From contig NZ_FNYY01000004.1 of the NCBI RefSeq assembly GCF_900109145.1, forward strand, positions 234,388 to 298,387: a DNA stretch of 64,000 nt. The letters run 5' to 3'. This document shows positions 1-9,035 of this stretch, piece by piece; position 1 is the first letter of the stretch; every line of letters starts with the position of its first letter. The notes beneath the pieces were generated by a model that did not search any database, was not told the origin of the DNA, and worked only from the letters and a program-made list of their open reading frames with translations. Made by a program: the position numbers and the translations under genes. This DNA comes from Marinovum algicola (GTDB lineage: Bacteria > Pseudomonadota > Alphaproteobacteria > Rhodobacterales > Rhodobacteraceae).

Positions 1-16
1 GGCGCCGAACGGCGGA

Positions 17-307
17 TCACTCGTCGTTGGCGCTGTCTTTCAGAGCCTTGGCGATGGTCACCTTGACGACCTTGTCCGCCTCTTTCTGGAATTGCTCACC
101 GGTGGCGGGGTTGCGCACCATCCGCGCCGGACGCTCTTTCAGATAGAACTTGCCGACACCCGGCAGGGTCACCGCGCCGCCGCCGGCCACTTCGCGGGTG
201 ATGATGTTGCACACCGCGTCGAGCGCCGCGGTCGCGGCTTTCTTGTCGGAATCGAGTTCTTCTGCCAGAGCCGCAACGAGCTGGGTCTTGGTCAACGGTT
301 TTGCCAT
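17..307 (-). CDS. hup: HU family DNA-binding protein
   Basis: This 96-residue protein is a small dimeric nucleoid protein of the HU/IHF family. HU bends and compacts DNA without strong sequence specificity. The family signature is visible: a Gly-rich beta turn (GVGKFYLKERPAR, residues 50-62) leads into the DNA-intercalating arm tip RNPATG at residues 65-70. The length is normal for HU. The N-terminal helices carry alternating Lys and Ala as expected. A plausible promoter lies about 50 bp upstream, and the gene seems to be transcribed alone. Whether it is the HU alpha- or beta-like copy of the genome cannot be told from the window. Confidence 0.95.
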   Translation of the reverse strand: MAKPLTKTQLVAALAEELDSDKKAATAALDAVCNIITREVAGGGAVTLPGVGKFYLKERPARMVRNPATGEQFQKEADKVVKVTIAKALKDSANDE

Positions 308-354
308 TTTCTGGTCTCCTTCAGTCTGCCCAGCACTTGGGCCTCATCGGACGC

Positions 355-383
355 ATTAAACGTCATGTTGCGGGGGGACACAA
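355..383 (-). promoter_or_regulatory. candidate sigma-70 type promoter of hup
   Basis: On the minus strand TTGTGT (positions 383-378) and TTTAAT (360-355) are separated by exactly 17 bases, about 48 bases before the HU start codon. The -10 box matches consensus at five of six bases and the -35 box at three of six. This is inferred from pattern only. Confidence 0.4.
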
Positions 384-438
384 CGATTAGTGGCACGTCG
401 GGCCTTAAAAATATGGGGTTTTGCCGGTTGACCCAACG

Positions 439-1923
439 TCACAGAAAGGCGGTTTCGTCGAAAGCCCGCAATTTCCGGCTGTGAATCCGCTCCAAAGGCA
501 TCTCACGCAGCCGTTCCATCGCCCGGATTCCGATGCGCAAATGCCGCGCGACCTGAGTCTGATAGAAGGCGCTGGCCATGCCCGGCAGCTTCAATTCGCC
601 ATGCAGCGGCTTGTCCGAGACACAGAGCAGCGTGCCGTACGGCACCCGGAAGCGAAAGCCGTTGGCGGCGATAGTCGCGCTCTCCATGTCGAGCGCCACG
701 GCGCGCGACTGGCTGAGCCGCTGCACCGGTCCCTCCTGATCGCGCAACTCCCAGTTGCGGTTGTCGACGCTGGCCACGGTGCCGGTGCGCATGATCCGCT
801 TGAGGTCGTAGCCCTTGAGCTGGGTCTCCTCGGCCACCGCCTCTTCGAGGGCGATCTGGATCTCGGCCAGCGCCGGGATCGGCACCCAGACCGGCAGATC
901 GTCGTCCAGCACCCGGTCCTCGCGCAGATAGGCATGCGCCAGCACGAAATCGCCCAAGGCCTGGGTGTTCCTGAGGCCGGCACAATGGCCCACCATCAGC
1001 CAGGCATGCGGCCGCAGCACGGCAATGTGGTCGGTGGCGGTCTTGGCGTTCGACGGGCCAACGCCGATATTGACCAGGGTGATACCCGCATCACCCGGCC
1101 GCTTGAGGTGATAGGTCGGCATCTGCGGCTGTTTCAGCGTCGGCGGAATCTCCTGATCGGCGGCGGTGATCTCGACATTTCCGGTCGAGACAAAGCTGGT
1201 GTAGCCGCTGTCCGGATCGGCCAGCATGGCGCGGGCAAAGGCCTCGAACTCGCTGACATAGAACTGGTAGTTAGTGAACAGCACGTAATTCTGGAAATGC
1301 CCGGGGTCGGTGGCGGTGTAATGCGCCAGCCGGGCCAGCGAATAATCGATCCGCTGCGCGGTAAAGGGCGCCAGCGGCGCCGGATCGCCCGGCGCGGTGT
1401 CATAGGTGCCATTGACGATGTCGTCGTTGGTGGTGCTCAGATCGGGCACGTCAAAGACATCGCGCAGGATGAACTCGGCCGCGCCTTCCTGCGGCACGGT
1501 CACATCGGTCTGGGCGGCAACCGCAAAATGCACCGGGATCGGCGTGTCCGACACCGCGACACAGACCGGCACGCCGTGGTTTTCCATCAGCAGGTGGATC
1601 TGCTGCCGCAGATAGCGCCGGAACAGCCGCGGCTGCGTCACCGTGGTGGCATGGGTGCCGGGCGCCGAGACATGGCCAAAGCTCAGCCGGCTGTCGACAT
1701 GGGCAAAGCTGGTGGTGGTGATGCGCACCTCGGGATAGAAGGCGCGATACCGCGTGGCCGGCTGCCCCTCGACCATCGCCCGGCGAAAGGCATCGGCCAG
1801 AAAGGCGGTGGCCTTCTCATAGAGCATACAGAGCTGGTCGACCGCCTTGTCGGCATCGGTAAAGAATGTCTCGCTGCCAAGCTCGGGGGTCTGCACCGCC
1901 CTGTTTCTGTCGCTGCCCGCCAT
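439..1923 (-). CDS. amn: AMP nucleosidase
   Basis: This enzyme hydrolyses AMP to adenine and ribose 5-phosphate in purine salvage and in control of the adenylate pool. The protein is about 494 residues, as usual for the family. An N-terminal AMP-nucleosidase-specific domain is followed by a nucleoside-phosphorylase-like catalytic domain. The C-terminal part contains the recognisable block VALDMESATIAANGFRF, then VPYGTLLCVSDKPLHGE, where the acidic DMES segment corresponds to the ribose and base binding loop of the phosphorylase fold. The start is uncertain: an in-frame ATG at 1959 would add twelve residues, and neither start has a strong ribosome-binding site. The gene stands alone on the minus strand between hup and a decarboxylase gene. 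Confidence 0.92.
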   Translation of the reverse strand: MAGSDRNRAVQTPELGSETFFTDADKAVDQLCMLYEKATAFLADAFRRAMVEGQPATRYRAFYPEVRITTTSFAHVDSRLSFGHVSAPGTHATTVTQPRLFRRYLRQQIHLLMENHGVPVCVAVSDTPIPVHFAVAAQTDVTVPQEGAAEFILRDVFDVPDLSTTNDDIVNGTYDTAPGDPAPLAPFTAQRIDYSLARLAHYTATDPGHFQNYVLFTNYQFYVSEFEAFARAMLADPDSGYTSFVSTGNVEITAADQEIPPTLKQPQMPTYHLKRPGDAGITLVNIGVGPSNAKTATDHIAVLRPHAWLMVGHCAGLRNTQALGDFVLAHAYLREDRVLDDDLPVWVPIPALAEIQIALEEAVAEETQLKGYDLKRIMRTGTVASVDNRNWELRDQEGPVQRLSQSRAVALDMESATIAANGFRFRVPYGTLLCVSDKPLHGELKLPGMASAFYQTQVARHLRIGIRAMERLREMPLERIHSRKLRAFDETAFL

Positions 1924-2049
1924 GCCGATCCCCGTCCTTGCGCCTGTTGCCGCCGACATTGGCTTAGGCCGGGGGGGACTTCAACCATCAGCACGCAACA
2001 AGCCGTCGCAACCGGCCGCTCCCCGGCCTCTGCCGCAAGGCGCCCCCTG

Positions 2050-2108
2050 CTTCTTCTGTTGAATAAAACCGTAGGGGGTCCGGGAGGCAAAGCCGCCGGC
2101 CCTCAGCC
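2050..2108 (-). repeat. hairpin-plus-tail intergenic repeat, copy A
   Basis: Read on the minus strand, just past the stop of the decarboxylase gene, a GCCGGC...GCCGGC hairpin (about 2108-2090) is followed by a C-run and TTTTATTCAACAGAAGAAGC. The same layout (hairpin, TATTT, AAGAG-like purine tail) occurs after map, after tctC and before tctB. It probably acts as a 3'-end element. The copies are diverged. Confidence 0.45.
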
Positions 2109-3521
2109 GGCGTGCAGCCCGCGCCAGGCCGTGATGATCTCGTGCGCCGCCAGGTCGGCATGTTCGGCCTGGGTGGCATATCCCGAGACCGAGATGCGAA
2201 TGATCTGCCGCCCGCGCCAGACGCCATGCGAGGGATAGACCCGCCCCCGCGCCTGGACCTCGCGCAGCACGGCCTCGGTCTGCCGGTCGCCCTCGGCCCC
2301 GGCACCGCAGCAAAGCGCCACCTGGTTGAACACCACGTCGTTGAGCACGGTCAGCCCCGGCTCGGCCGCCACCGTGCAGGCAATCCGCGCCGCCAGCTGG
2401 TGATGCCGCAGGATCAGCGCGCTGAGGCCGGAGCGGCCGAGATGGCGCAGAATGGCATAGCTCGGCACCCCGCGGGCGCGGCGCGACAGCTCCGGCGTGC
2501 TGTCGGACGGCTCCCAGTCGTCATTCCGGCTCGGCAGATAGGCGCCGCGCGCCGACATTGCCGCCACCAGCGCCGCCCGGTCGCGCACGAGCACCACGCC
2601 GGCGTCGAACGGCGCGCTCAGCCCCTTGTGCAGATCGACGGCCCAGCTGTCGGCCCGCGCCACCCCGGCGCAGAGATGCGCCAGCTCCGGCACCGCGGCG
2701 GCCCAGAGGCCGAAGGCGCCATCCACATGGACCCAGCCGCCCCGCGCATGAACCTGCGCGATCAGCGCCTCGAAGGGATCGAAGGCACCGGTGTTGATCT
2801 GGCCGGCTTGCAGGATGACCAGCGGCGGCGCCTCGCATTGCGCCAGTTTCTCGGCAAAGTCCGCCGGGTCGATGCGGCCCTGATCGTCGGTCGCCACCCG
2901 CCGGGCTCGGCCGGCGCCAAGCCCGGAATAGCGCAGCGCCGCGCTTACCGCCGAATGCGCCTCCGCGCCGATCAGCACCGGGATCGCCGGCGCGCCGATC
3001 AGCCCGTCCTGTTCCACATCCCAGCCCTGCGCCGCCAGCAGCGCATGCCGCGCCGCCAGCACCCCCGAGAAATTCGCCGCGCTGGCGCCGGTGACAAGCC
3101 CCGCCCCGGTGCCTTGCGGCAGGCCGAAGAGATCGACCAGCCAGTCGCAGAGCGTGCGCTCCATGCCGGTGATCGCCGGGGTTTCGCTGGCCGAGCCGGC
3201 GTTCTGCCCCCAGGCCGACACCAGCGCATCCGCCGCCACGCCCACCGGGTGCGAGCCGCCTAGGACATAGCCGAAAAAGCCCGGCGCGGTCATTGCGTGT
3301 AACGCGCCGTCGGCGCCGGCGGTGATCCCGGAAATCACCTGCGGCGCAGGCTCTCCCGTTTCGCTCAGAGGCTGGCGAAACCGCGCCACCGCCTCGTCCA
3401 GCCCGACGCTGGGCCGCACCGGCTGATGCGGCAGGTTCGACCGATAGGACAGCGCCGCGGAATAGGCGGTGGCCAGAGCGGCGCGTTCTTCGACGGTCAA
3501 GCCCATGGAAAGCTCTGTCAT
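2103..3521 (-). CDS. PLP-dependent group II amino acid decarboxylase family protein
   Basis: This is a fold-type I pyridoxal-phosphate enzyme of the glutamate/aromatic amino acid decarboxylase superfamily, about 470 residues long. Visible landmarks are the cofactor-contacting TGASAANFSGVLAAR segment, the HVDGAFGLWAA block with the Asp that pairs with the pyridine nitrogen, and VDLHKGLSAPFDAG with the Schiff-base lysine in DLHK. The substrate cannot be decided: the family includes decarboxylases for tyrosine, tryptophan, glutamate and diaminobutyrate, and some aldehyde synthases. In-frame ATG codons at 3527 and 3557 are alternative starts; none has a convincing ribosome-binding site. It is monocistronic and followed by a hairpin repeat. 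The 180 bp upstream contain a 12-base palindrome, TTACCCGGGTAA, at 3706-3717 but no clear promoter. Confidence 0.85.
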   Translation of the reverse strand: MTELSMGLTVEERAALATAYSAALSYRSNLPHQPVRPSVGLDEAVARFRQPLSETGEPAPQVISGITAGADGALHAMTAPGFFGYVLGGSHPVGVAADALVSAWGQNAGSASETPAITGMERTLCDWLVDLFGLPQGTGAGLVTGASAANFSGVLAARHALLAAQGWDVEQDGLIGAPAIPVLIGAEAHSAVSAALRYSGLGAGRARRVATDDQGRIDPADFAEKLAQCEAPPLVILQAGQINTGAFDPFEALIAQVHARGGWVHVDGAFGLWAAAVPELAHLCAGVARADSWAVDLHKGLSAPFDAGVVLVRDRAALVAAMSARGAYLPSRNDDWEPSDSTPELSRRARGVPSYAILRHLGRSGLSALILRHHQLAARIACTVAAEPGLTVLNDVVFNQVALCCGAGAEGDRQTEAVLREVQARGRVYPSHGVWRGRQIIRISVSGYATQAEHADLAAHEIITAWRGLHAG

Positions 3522-3739
3522 TCTCATGTCCAACTGACGTCGTCCCTCGCGAATCACGGGGCCGCGCCCCTTGCAGTCAGGTCAAAACCTAGCGCGGGAA
3601 ATTTGCGGTCCCGGATGATATGGCGCACACTTGCGACACTTTTCACGGGAAGCTTGGCAGATATATTCCCCTGAAAGCGCTTCGAATATCGCAAGTCGAC
3701 TCGCCTTACCCGGGTAACGTGACGGCAGGTCGGCCGGCG

Positions 3740-4654
3740 TCATTCGGTCGAGACAAGCACCGCCTCGACCCTTCGGTTGGCCTCGCGGCCCTCGGCTGTC
3801 AGGTTGCTGGTCAGCGGCGCCAGATAGCCCATACCGCCGGCCTCGAGCTGGTCGCGGTCGACGCCGTGCTCGCGCACCAGCCGGTCCAGCACCGACATCG
3901 CCCGCTGGCGCGACAGCGCGATGTTGTTGTCCAGCGAGCCCACCGCGTCGGTATGGCCGACCAGTGCGATCCGCCGGTTGGGAAAGGCCGCGAGATAGCG
4001 CGCAAGCGTGGTCAGGCTGTCGAAATCCCCCTCGCCCAGCGCCGAGGAACCGGTCTGAAACGACAGATCGGCGAGCACGACCCGGCCGAGGCTTTCGAGT
4101 TGCCTGGCAATCTGCCCGCTGTCACCCGGCGGGGTCGGCGCAACCGGCCCCGGCGCGGCGCTGACCCCGCCTTCGGCCGCATCGCCGACCCGGATGATCT
4201 GGACAAAGCCCGCCGCGGCGCTGCGCGAGACCAGCACCGAAACCGCGCCACCATCGGGGTGGCGCGCGGCGAGAAAACGGAAATCGGTGAGATCGACATA
4301 CATGCCCGGGCCGGGCAGCACCTCGGTGCCGAAACGGAAATCAAAGCCGCCACAGCGCCGGGTCTTGCAGTCGAACTGGATGTCATAGCCCGACGCGGCA
4401 ATCTGTGTCCTCAGCGGCGCCAGCAGTTGCAGCGTGGTGCGGATGTCCCCCGGCACCCGGTAGGATTGCCGCAGCACCGCGCCCTCGATTACCTCGGCCG
4501 GGATCGCGCCCTCGGCAAAGGCACCCGTCGGCAGCGCATAAGACCCCGGATCGCGCTTTTCCTCGTAGGTCAGCACCGCCCCGGCAGGCAGCGCAAGGTC
4601 CTGCGCCACGGCCGGCCCCGCCAGGCAACATGCGATGAGCGCGAGCGCCCGCAA
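3740..4654 (-). CDS. OmpA-family envelope protein
   Basis: This 304-residue secreted protein has a peptidoglycan-binding OmpA C-terminal domain. A signal peptide (residues 1-18, ending AVAQD) is followed by a family-specific N-terminal domain with a Cys pair (FDCKTRRCGG) and a short Pro-rich linker near 172-182. The OmpA domain begins near residue 190 and contains LVGHTDAVGSLDNNIALS and the R-x-x-x-V helix, the usual diaminopimelate-binding features. It should anchor an outer membrane or periplasmic component to the cell wall. The start appears to be TTG two bases after the stop of the upstream peroxidase-like gene, which implies translational coupling; no in-frame ATG lies nearby that keeps the signal peptide. 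Confidence 0.85.
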   Translation of the reverse strand: MRALALIACCLAGPAVAQDLALPAGAVLTYEEKRDPGSYALPTGAFAEGAIPAEVIEGAVLRQSYRVPGDIRTTLQLLAPLRTQIAASGYDIQFDCKTRRCGGFDFRFGTEVLPGPGMYVDLTDFRFLAARHPDGGAVSVLVSRSAAAGFVQIIRVGDAAEGGVSAAPGPVAPTPPGDSGQIARQLESLGRVVLADLSFQTGSSALGEGDFDSLTTLARYLAAFPNRRIALVGHTDAVGSLDNNIALSRQRAMSVLDRLVREHGVDRDQLEAGGMGYLAPLTSNLTAEGREANRRVEAVLVSTE

Positions 4655-4656
4655 GT

Positions 4657-5229
4657 TCAGCGCGCCATCGCGTGATAGGCGCGGTTGGGCCGCATGTCGG
4701 TGGCGCTGGCCACGCGGTTCGACATGTTGAAGAACCCGGCGACCGAGGCGATGTCAAAGATGTCGCGATCCGAGAAGCCGGCGTCGCGCAGCGCCTGCCG
4801 GTCGGCCTCGGCGATCTCGGCGCTGGCCTTGGTCACCTTTTCGGCAAACTCCAGCATCGCGGTCTGACGCTTGTCGAGATCGGCGGCGCGCCAGTTCATC
4901 ACCATCAGCTCGCCCAGCTCGGGATCGCCGGACAGCTGCCGCACGGCGGCACCATGGGCGGTGAGGCAATAGAAACACTTGTTGATCGACGACACCGCCA
5001 CGGCGATCATTTCCCGCTCGAGCTTGCTCAGCCCGCTGCCGGCCAGCATCAGGTCGTTGTACATGGCGGTAAAGGCGTTGAGCTTGTCGATGTCGAAGGC
5101 ATAGGCGCGCAGGACATTGGGCACCATGCCCAGCTTGTCTTCGCAGACATCGAAATATTTGCGGGTCTCGTCGGGCAGCGGATCGACCATCGGAAGGTCG
5201 AGCGCTGTAGGCTGGTCAGAGGCGGACAT
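4657..5229 (-). CDS. AhpD-like peroxidase-related protein
   Basis: The product, about 190 residues, belongs to the carboxymuconolactone decarboxylase/AhpD-like fold, in the branch usually named uncharacterised peroxidase-related enzyme. The redox motif is clear: CFYCLTAHG gives the CxxC plus downstream His of AhpD-type thiol peroxidase centres. A helical tail with FNMSNRVASATDMRPN is typical of this branch. It probably reduces peroxides with thiols in the cytoplasm; the physiological substrate is unknown. The ATG at 5229 was chosen because sequence further upstream is Arg-rich and unlike the family. It is followed within two bases by the OmpA-like gene, so the two probably form an operon. Confidence 0.85.
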   Translation of the reverse strand: MSASDQPTALDLPMVDPLPDETRKYFDVCEDKLGMVPNVLRAYAFDIDKLNAFTAMYNDLMLAGSGLSKLEREMIAVAVSSINKCFYCLTAHGAAVRQLSGDPELGELMVMNWRAADLDKRQTAMLEFAEKVTKASAEIAEADRQALRDAGFSDRDIFDIASVAGFFNMSNRVASATDMRPNRAYHAMAR

Positions 5230-5423
5230 GGGCAGGGCTCCGGTTGCGTGCCTGTTTGGTGCCCGACGCAGCAAATCGCAAAACGCGCGGGCATTCAACT
5301 CCCGGTCTCGGCTGGCTTTTCGCCGCCGCGACGCCGGGCGAATATCCGCCGTGGCGGGGCACCACGTCGGAACATCCGCGGCGCTCGGCGGTTTCTTCTG
5401 CACACCGATTGGAGGAATTAGTG

Positions 5424-5777
5424 ATGAGTACCGAAGGGAACCACAGTCTTGTGTCCTCGTCCGACGTGAACGGCACCGCCGTCTACAGCCGCGATGGCAC
5501 GCATATCGGCACGATCGATCACCTGATGATCGACAAGGAATCCGGCAAGGTGGCCTATGCGGTCATGGGGTTTGGCGGCTTTCTCGGGCTTGGCGAAGAA
5601 CACCACCCGGTGCCCTGGGGCAAGCTCAATTATGACGTCAGCCGCGATGGGTTTACCACCGATCTGACCGAAGCCGAGGTCAAGGGCGCACCGGAGCGGA
5701 CCAGCGACTGGCACCGCGACCGCGCCTGGGAGCAGCGGGTGCATGAGCACTACGGCGCGCCGATGTACTGGATCTGA
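5424..5777 (+). CDS. PRC-barrel domain protein
   Basis: This small protein (117 residues) contains a PRC-barrel, a beta-barrel found in the photosynthetic reaction centre H subunit and in RNA-processing factors such as RimM. Landmarks are DVNGTAVYSRDGTHIGTID near the N-terminus and KVAYAVMGFGGFLGLGE followed by HPVPWGKL, the classic second strand pair. Stand-alone PRC-barrel proteins of this size are common in alphaproteobacteria, often stress-linked, with no established reaction. The start is fixed by a strong GGAGG seven bases before ATG. It is monocistronic, transcribed away from the AhpD-like gene. The 194-base gap before it shows no other feature I can support. Confidence 0.88.
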   Translation: MSTEGNHSLVSSSDVNGTAVYSRDGTHIGTIDHLMIDKESGKVAYAVMGFGGFLGLGEEHHPVPWGKLNYDVSRDGFTTDLTEAEVKGAPERTSDWHRDRAWEQRVHEHYGAPMYWI

Positions 5778-5832
5778 CCGTTCAGACAGATGACTTCTCC
5801 GCCCCTCGATGCTGTCGGGGGGCGGTTGTGCG

Positions 5833-6561
5833 TCAGGCTTCGGCGATCCGGTAGTGATAATGGCCGACGCAGGCAAAGCCCATGCCGGCATAAAGCGCAT
5901 TGGCGCCCGTGTTGGCCTCGGTGCAGAGCACCGACAGATGCGTGGCGCCGCGGTCTGCCGCCCAGACCGCCGCCTGCCGCATCATCCACTGCGCCAGCCC
6001 CTTGCGGCGCTTGGCCGGGACAACTTCGAGCGCATGCAGCATGGCCAGCCCGTCAACCAGCCCGACATAAGCGGTGGCAGCGGGGCTGTCCTCGATCCGG
6101 CCCAGGATGGTGGTCTTGTCGCAGGTGGCGCGCCACATCACCGCCAGCCGTTCCGGGCCGATGCCCGCCGCGGCCCAGAGTTCGCGCATGATTGCCAGCG
6201 GCTCCCAGATGCAGAAGGTGGTGACCGGGGGAATGGGCCGGTCGGTCAGATCCTGCACCGGGGCGACATAGAGATTGACCGGATCGACGATCCGGTAACC
6301 GGCGGCCTCGAGCGTGGCATCGAGCCGCTCTTCGCCGGCCCTTATCTGAAACAGCGGCTGCTGGCCCAGCGCGCGCATCTCTTGCTCGGCCCGAAGCCGA
6401 TCGTCCTCGGACCAGCTGGCGCCGGGCAGAAGCGTCGCCGCCGAGACACGTTTGCCGCCGCCGGCGCCATCGCGCAGCAGGAAGGCCCCGCTGGCAAAGC
6501 TGCGCGCCGGGGGCCATGTCGCCTCGCAAAGCGCCATCAGCTGATCGGCGCCGGGCCTCAT
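5833..6561 (-). CDS. GNAT family N-acetyltransferase
   Basis: This 242-residue protein is a GCN5-related acetyltransferase. The acetyl-CoA binding motif A is visible as VVPAKRRKGLAQWMMRQAA, followed by motif B, LYAGMGFACVGHYHYRI, near the C-terminus. The N-terminal half is divergent and may form the acceptor-binding part; the acceptor is unknown. Its ATG overlaps the stop of the upstream CinA-like gene in an ATGA arrangement, so the two are co-translated. Pairing with a CinA-like protein suggests, without proof, a repair or nucleotide-metabolite role. Confidence 0.85.
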   Translation of the reverse strand: MRPGADQLMALCEATWPPARSFASGAFLLRDGAGGGKRVSAATLLPGASWSEDDRLRAEQEMRALGQQPLFQIRAGEERLDATLEAAGYRIVDPVNLYVAPVQDLTDRPIPPVTTFCIWEPLAIMRELWAAAGIGPERLAVMWRATCDKTTILGRIEDSPAATAYVGLVDGLAMLHALEVVPAKRRKGLAQWMMRQAAVWAADRGATHLSVLCTEANTGANALYAGMGFACVGHYHYRIAEA

Positions 6562-7280
6562 TCGGAAAACAGCGCCTTGAGCCGGGTCATCGCCAGATCG
6601 ATCCTCGCCCCGTCCTGCGCGCGGATCACGATATTGGCGCCATAGGCCCCGTTCTGCTGATACGGATAGGAGCCGAAGGACAGGTCGTCGAATTCCTCCG
6701 CCAGCGCCGCCAGCGGCCCGGCGATATCGCCTTCGCCGCGCTGCACCCGCAGGGTCTGGCTCAGCAGCGGCGCGCCCCCCGTGAGCGTCGGCAGGACGGA
6801 GGCGACCATGGCCTGAAACACGCTGGGCACGCCGGCCATGACATGCACATTGCCCAAGAGAAAGCCCGGCGCGATCGACACCGGGTTGTCGATCAAGGTC
6901 GCGCCATCGGGGATGCGGGCCATCCGCAGGCGGGCGGCGTTCAGCTCGCGCCCGGTATTGGCGTAATGCTCGGCCAGCAGCGCGCGGGCATCCTCGCGCA
7001 CGTCGATAGGCACGCCGAAGGCCTCGGCGATGCAATCGGCGGTGATGTCGTCATGGGTCGGGCCGATGCCGCCGGAGGTAAAGACATGGGTGACCGCCGC
7101 CGAGAGCGCCTTGACCGCCGCGACGATGGCGGGCGCGTCATCGCTGACCACGCGCACCTCCTTGAGGTCGATGCCGTGTTTGGTCAGCTCGCCGGCGAGG
7201 TAATGCATATTGGCGTCGCGGGTGCGGCCCGAGAGGATCTCGTCGCCGATCACCAGCATGGCGGCGGTGGGATTGGCCAT
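6558..7280 (-). CDS. CinA-like competence/damage-inducible (MoaB/Mog-fold) protein
   Basis: This 240-residue protein contains only the N-terminal molybdopterin-binding-like (MoCF) domain of CinA. The motif VFTSGGIGPTHDDITADC is the MoaB/Mog signature, and it starts with the conserved MLVIGDEILSGR. It lacks the C-terminal nicotinamide-nucleotide amidase domain of full CinA. In full-length relatives the MoCF domain acts as an ADP-ribose pyrophosphatase-like module; that activity is only inferred here. It overlaps the GNAT gene by four bases. Divergent transcription from sfsA leaves a 45-base shared upstream region. Confidence 0.88.
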   Translation of the reverse strand: MANPTAAMLVIGDEILSGRTRDANMHYLAGELTKHGIDLKEVRVVSDDAPAIVAAVKALSAAVTHVFTSGGIGPTHDDITADCIAEAFGVPIDVREDARALLAEHYANTGRELNAARLRMARIPDGATLIDNPVSIAPGFLLGNVHVMAGVPSVFQAMVASVLPTLTGGAPLLSQTLRVQRGEGDIAGPLAALAEEFDDLSFGSYPYQQNGAYGANIVIRAQDGARIDLAMTRLKALFSE

Positions 7281-7325
7281 CGGGGCCTCCTTGAATGCAG
7301 ATTTTCAGAGGTATAGGCCGGGCGC

Positions 7326-8033
7326 ATGCGCTTTCAAACCCCTCTTGTTCCGGCCACGCTCCTGCGGCGATACAAACGCTTCCTCGCCGATTGCCGGCTG
7401 GATGACGGCCGCGAGGTTGTGGCCCATTGCGCCAACCCCGGCTCGATGCTCGGCCTTGCCGACCCCGGCTTTCGGGTCTGGCTCGAGCCCAACGACGATC
7501 CCAAGAAAAAGCTGGATTACGGCCTCAGGCTGGTCTCGCCCGCCGAGGGCGTGCTGGTGGGGGTGGATACCTCGGTGCCGAACCGCGCGCTGCGCGGGGC
7601 GCTCGAGGCCGGCAGCGTGCCGGGGCTCGAAGGCTACCGGACGGTGCGGCCCGAGGTGAAGTACAGCCGGAACAGCCGGATAGATTTCCTGTTGCAGGCC
7701 GCCGGGCGGCGCGATTGCTATGTCGAGGTGAAATCGGTCACGCTGAGCCGCGAAAACGGCGTGGCGGAGTTTCCCGACAGCGTGACCGCGCGCGGCACCA
7801 AGCATCTGGCCGATCTTGCCGCGATGGCGCAGGCCGGGCACCGGGCGGTGATGCTCTATCTGGTGCAGCGCAACGATTGCACCACGATGCGGCTGGCCGC
7901 CGATATCGACCCGGCCTATGCGGCGGGCTTTGTCGAGGCTTGCGCCGCCGGGGTCGAGGTGATGGTACTGGGCTGCGAACTGACGCCCGAGGCCATCCGG
8001 CCCGGCGGGCGGATGGATTTCACTCCGGCGTAA
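7326..8033 (+). CDS. sfsA: DNA/RNA nuclease SfsA
   Basis: This 235-residue protein is SfsA, first described as a sugar-fermentation stimulation factor and later assigned a DNA/RNA nuclease fold. Diagnostic segments are VAHCANPGSMLGL near residue 40, SRIDFLL, and DCYVEVKSVTLSRENG, which holds the E-V-K of a PD-(D/E)xK-like nuclease core. The tail IRPGGRMDF is also typical. Length is normal. A DMT transporter gene follows 26 bases later on the same strand and may be co-transcribed. Confidence 0.92.
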   Translation: MRFQTPLVPATLLRRYKRFLADCRLDDGREVVAHCANPGSMLGLADPGFRVWLEPNDDPKKKLDYGLRLVSPAEGVLVGVDTSVPNRALRGALEAGSVPGLEGYRTVRPEVKYSRNSRIDFLLQAAGRRDCYVEVKSVTLSRENGVAEFPDSVTARGTKHLADLAAMAQAGHRAVMLYLVQRNDCTTMRLAADIDPAYAAGFVEACAAGVEVMVLGCELTPEAIRPGGRMDFTPA

Positions 8034-8059
8034 CCGCATCTCCGACGACGAGGTCTTGC

Positions 8060-8917
8060 ATGTCTCTTCTTGGTCTGGCCCTCGTTCTCGCTGCTGCGGT
8101 CTGCCATGCGACCTGGAACTTTCAGCTCAAGCGGATCGGCGGCGGGCCGGAGCTGGTCTGGCTGTTCTCGGCGCTGACGGTGGTGATCTATGCGCCGCTG
8201 GCGCTTTGGGTGCTGGTGTCACAGGCGCCGAGCTTCGGGCCGCAGCAACTCATCTGGCTGGCCGGCAGCACGGCGCTGCACATGGCCTATTTCCTGCTCT
8301 TGCAGGTCGGCTATCGCAAGGGCGATCTGTCGCTGGTCTATCCCACCGCACGTTCGACCGGGCCGCTTCTCTCCACCAGCTTTGCCGTGCTCTTTCTGGG
8401 CGAGATCGTCAGCGCGCAGATGGCGCTTGGCGCGGTCGGCATCGTCTTTGGCGTGCTGATGCTGACCACCGGCGGGCGCGTGAAGGGCCAGCAGATCTCG
8501 ACCTCGCTCCTCTTTGGCCTGGCCGCCGGCGGGCTGATCGGCAGCTATACGGTCTGGGACGCCTATGCGGTCTCGGCGCTGCTGATCCCGCCGCTGCTGC
8601 TCGATTACGTCTCGAGCGTGGCGCGATCGGTGCTGCTGGCGCCGATGGCCCTGAAACGCCGCGCGGTCATGCGATTGCAATGGCGCGATCACCGCGCGGG
8701 GCTGGTGATCATCGCGCTGTTCAATCCGCTGGCCTATATCCTCGTGCTCTATGCGCTGACCTTCACCCCGGTGGCCTATGTCGCGCCCACCCGCGAGGTC
8801 AGCGTGCTGCTGACCGTGCTGGCGGGCAGCCTGCTGCTGGGCGAAGGCCATCTTCGCCACCGGATGATCTGGGCGGGGGTGATTCTGGCCGGCATGGGCG
8901 TTCTGGTCACCTCTTGA
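8060..8917 (+). CDS. EamA/DMT family transporter
   Basis: This 285-residue integral membrane protein has about ten hydrophobic helices arranged as two EamA repeats, the drug/metabolite transporter layout. The first repeat starts with VCHATWNFQLKR and the second with GLAAGGLIGSYTVWDAYAV, both typical of EamA. These proteins export metabolites or amino acids from the cytoplasm, but substrate cannot be predicted from sequence. The start ATG was set where the first membrane helix begins, right after the sfsA stop. It is followed by a 118-base gap before map. Confidence 0.85.
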   Translation: MSLLGLALVLAAAVCHATWNFQLKRIGGGPELVWLFSALTVVIYAPLALWVLVSQAPSFGPQQLIWLAGSTALHMAYFLLLQVGYRKGDLSLVYPTARSTGPLLSTSFAVLFLGEIVSAQMALGAVGIVFGVLMLTTGGRVKGQQISTSLLFGLAAGGLIGSYTVWDAYAVSALLIPPLLLDYVSSVARSVLLAPMALKRRAVMRLQWRDHRAGLVIIALFNPLAYILVLYALTFTPVAYVAPTREVSVLLTVLAGSLLLGEGHLRHRMIWAGVILAGMGVLVTS

Positions 8918-9035
8918 TTGCATCGCGGCGGCGCCCCCTCACCGCGGCAGCACGGGAACTTGTCCCGCGCGGGCTGGCTCTTTACGCTGCAAACGCATAA
9001 GACAGCCAGCAAGACGTTTTTTACGGAGCAATTGC

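Noticed and set aside
3706..3717. Palindrome TTACCCGGGTAA upstream of the decarboxylase gene as an operator.
   Set aside because: It is short, lies nearer the OmpA-like gene end than the likely decarboxylase promoter, and nothing else supports it.
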